A stretch of DNA of 42,628 nucleotides from WQUF01 sp031549885 (GTDB lineage: Bacteria; Bacillota; Clostridia; Clostridiales; Clostridiaceae): positions 1-42,628 of the forward strand of contig JAVBPD010000028.1 in NCBI GenBank assembly GCA_031549885.1, read 5' to 3'. A program made the translations under genes and the position numbers. The notes below the pieces were generated by a model. The model had not been told where the DNA came from. It worked only from the letters and a program-made list of their open reading frames with translations, and ran no database searches. Shown here piece by piece: positions 41,993 to 42,628 of the stretch (within the stretch, counting starts at the first letter, position 1; every line of letters starts with the position of its first letter).

Positions 41993-42036
41993 AGGTTAAT
42001 CCCTGTCTTTTTTTATAATTGAGCAAGGATTAACCT
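41993..42036. terminator. Bidirectional terminator between convergent genes
   Basis: Ten-pair stem AGGTTAATCC / GGATTAACCT with a 24-base loop containing a T run, followed by ATCTTTTATTTT on the plus strand. It lies between the acetyltransferase and metallopeptidase-like genes, which face each other. Confidence 0.7.
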
Positions 42037-42041
42037 ATCTT

Positions 42042-42482
42042 TTATTTTAACTCTTCATCAGCTAATTTTTGTATGCGACCATAGGATATGCTTTTATCAA
42101 AAGCTCCAAGCTCTATATATCCTTTTGTTAAATCTTGATTTGTAGTCTCTAAAAGCTCCATAAATTTACTATAAGCAAATGAAAACTTAGGGTCATTTTC
42201 ATCTTCTCCATATACGCATTTTAAAAGATATTCAATCATTTGATCCATACCCCATAATTTTATATGAATAAGCTCATGAATGATAACGGCTTCAATATTG
42301 GTTTGCTTAGGATTAAAGTTATTTATTAAAACTATAGCTGTTTTATCCGTTTCATCAATTTTTACATCACCAGTTTTTCTCCACTCTTTTGTTACAAGTT
42401 CTAATTTAATGTCCCAATCACGAAGCCTTAAAATATTTTGCCATTTATCTAGATATAGTTTTAGTTCATCTTCATTAAACAT
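42042..42482 (-). CDS. HEXXH metallopeptidase-like protein
   Basis: A 146-residue protein with a zinc-protease HEXXH motif in AVIIHELIHIKLWGM (near residue 90). The preceding strand is TAIVLINNFNPKQTNIE and the N-terminal W-x-I-x-L pattern is RDWDIKLELVTKEW. Small soluble proteins of this layout are found in phages and mobile elements of Firmicutes and resemble SprT or minimal gluzincins; the substrate is unknown. The ribosome binding site is weak. Its ATG overlaps the end of the next upstream gene by 8 bases, so translation is probably coupled to that gene. Confidence 0.7.
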   Translation of the reverse strand: MFNEDELKLYLDKWQNILRLRDWDIKLELVTKEWRKTGDVKIDETDKTAIVLINNFNPKQTNIEAVIIHELIHIKLWGMDQMIEYLLKCVYGEDENDPKFSFAYSKFMELLETTNQDLTKGYIELGAFDKSISYGRIQKLADEELK

Positions 42483-42628
42483 TTAAAACCGTTACATAAA
42501 ATCTACCAAAACCTAATATTTTGAGATTTATTCCTTTTTCAATGTGTCCAATTTTGCCTAAGCTACTTTTGTTTGGTATGACACTCCAAAGGCTTGAATT
42601 CCTGCGTAACGAGCAGTACATATCAGCA
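42475..42628 (-). CDS. C-terminal end of an unidentified gene, cut by window edge
   Basis: An open minus-strand frame of about 50 codons enters from the window edge and ends at a TAA (42475-42477). It reads MYCSLRRNSSLWSVIPNKSS, then LGKIGHIEKGINLKILGFG, then RFYVTVLNV. The pattern of G-x-I-x3-G at short strands is reminiscent of a small beta-barrel (SH3-like) domain, but this is too short to name. It overlaps the start of the HEXXH gene by 8 bases, which supports it as real and in operon with it. Confidence 0.55.
   Translation of the reverse strand, partial: ADMYCSLRRNSSLWSVIPNKSSLGKIGHIEKGINLKILGFGRFYVTVLNV

Noticed and set aside
1..42628. tRNA, rRNA, T-box or known riboswitch structures
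   Set aside because: None of the conserved cores (T-box TGGNACC, tRNA GTTCRANYC, common riboswitch motifs) was seen in the gaps by eye; a covariance-model scan would be needed to be sure.

Overview
This is a low-GC, AT-rich chromosomal stretch of a strictly fermentative, spore-forming Firmicute, most like Clostridium in the broad sense. The signs are a complete acetyl-CoA-to-butyrate gene set, strong AGGAGG-type ribosome binding sites, many short hairpin/T-tract terminators, and collagen-like proteins of the kind found on spore surfaces. I see no rRNA, tRNA, CRISPR array, complete insertion sequence or integrase.

Layout. 1-516: 3' part of a ParB-like gene cut by the window edge. 630-8098: two divergent butyrate operons, crt-thl-hbd leftward and CoA-transferase-etfB-etfA-bcd rightward, around a 340-base control region. 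8239-10243: a small coiled-coil protein, a GNAT acetyltransferase and an orphan HipA-like kinase. 10331-12756: a three-gene ABC-2 exporter. 12901-13030: a candidate small RNA with a near-ideal promoter and a terminator. 13102-18644: an oligopeptide ABC importer (oppA-B-C-D-F) behind a palindromic operator. 18849-20679: a subtilisin-like protease with no signal peptide, and next to it a separate exported gene that encodes only the protease prodomain.

20814-28061 is a six-gene xylan/xyloside operon, transcribed leftward: sugar-binding lipoprotein, two permeases, GH43 enzyme, LacI-type regulator, xylose isomerase. Its strong promoter is followed by two identical LacI-type palindromes 21 bases apart, so the regulator in the operon probably controls its own operon. 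28297-29199 is a two-domain PhnB/GyrI-like protein. 29413-33530 holds two tandemly duplicated collagen-like genes, each with an unrecognised duplicated cysteine-rich N-terminal module and a shared beta-rich C-terminal domain. 33699-37076 holds two secreted repeat proteins, themselves paralogues, divergent from a two-component system.

37120-41979 looks like a small accessory island: a DarT/DarG DNA ADP-ribosylation toxin-antitoxin pair, a decayed PadR-like fragment, a SAM methyltransferase, and a protein of six tandem zinc-ribbon-like repeats plus an AP2-like DNA-binding domain. A 39-base identical, then degenerate, copy of the 5' end of the acetyltransferase gene at 41449 lies at 37120, so partial acetyltransferase copies bracket the island. 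42042-42628: an HEXXH metallopeptidase-like gene and the end of a further gene cut by the window.

The items most worth a second look are the bracketed darTG island with its six-repeat zinc-ribbon/AP2 protein, the cysteine-module collagen pair, the free-standing protease prodomain, and the candidate small RNA.
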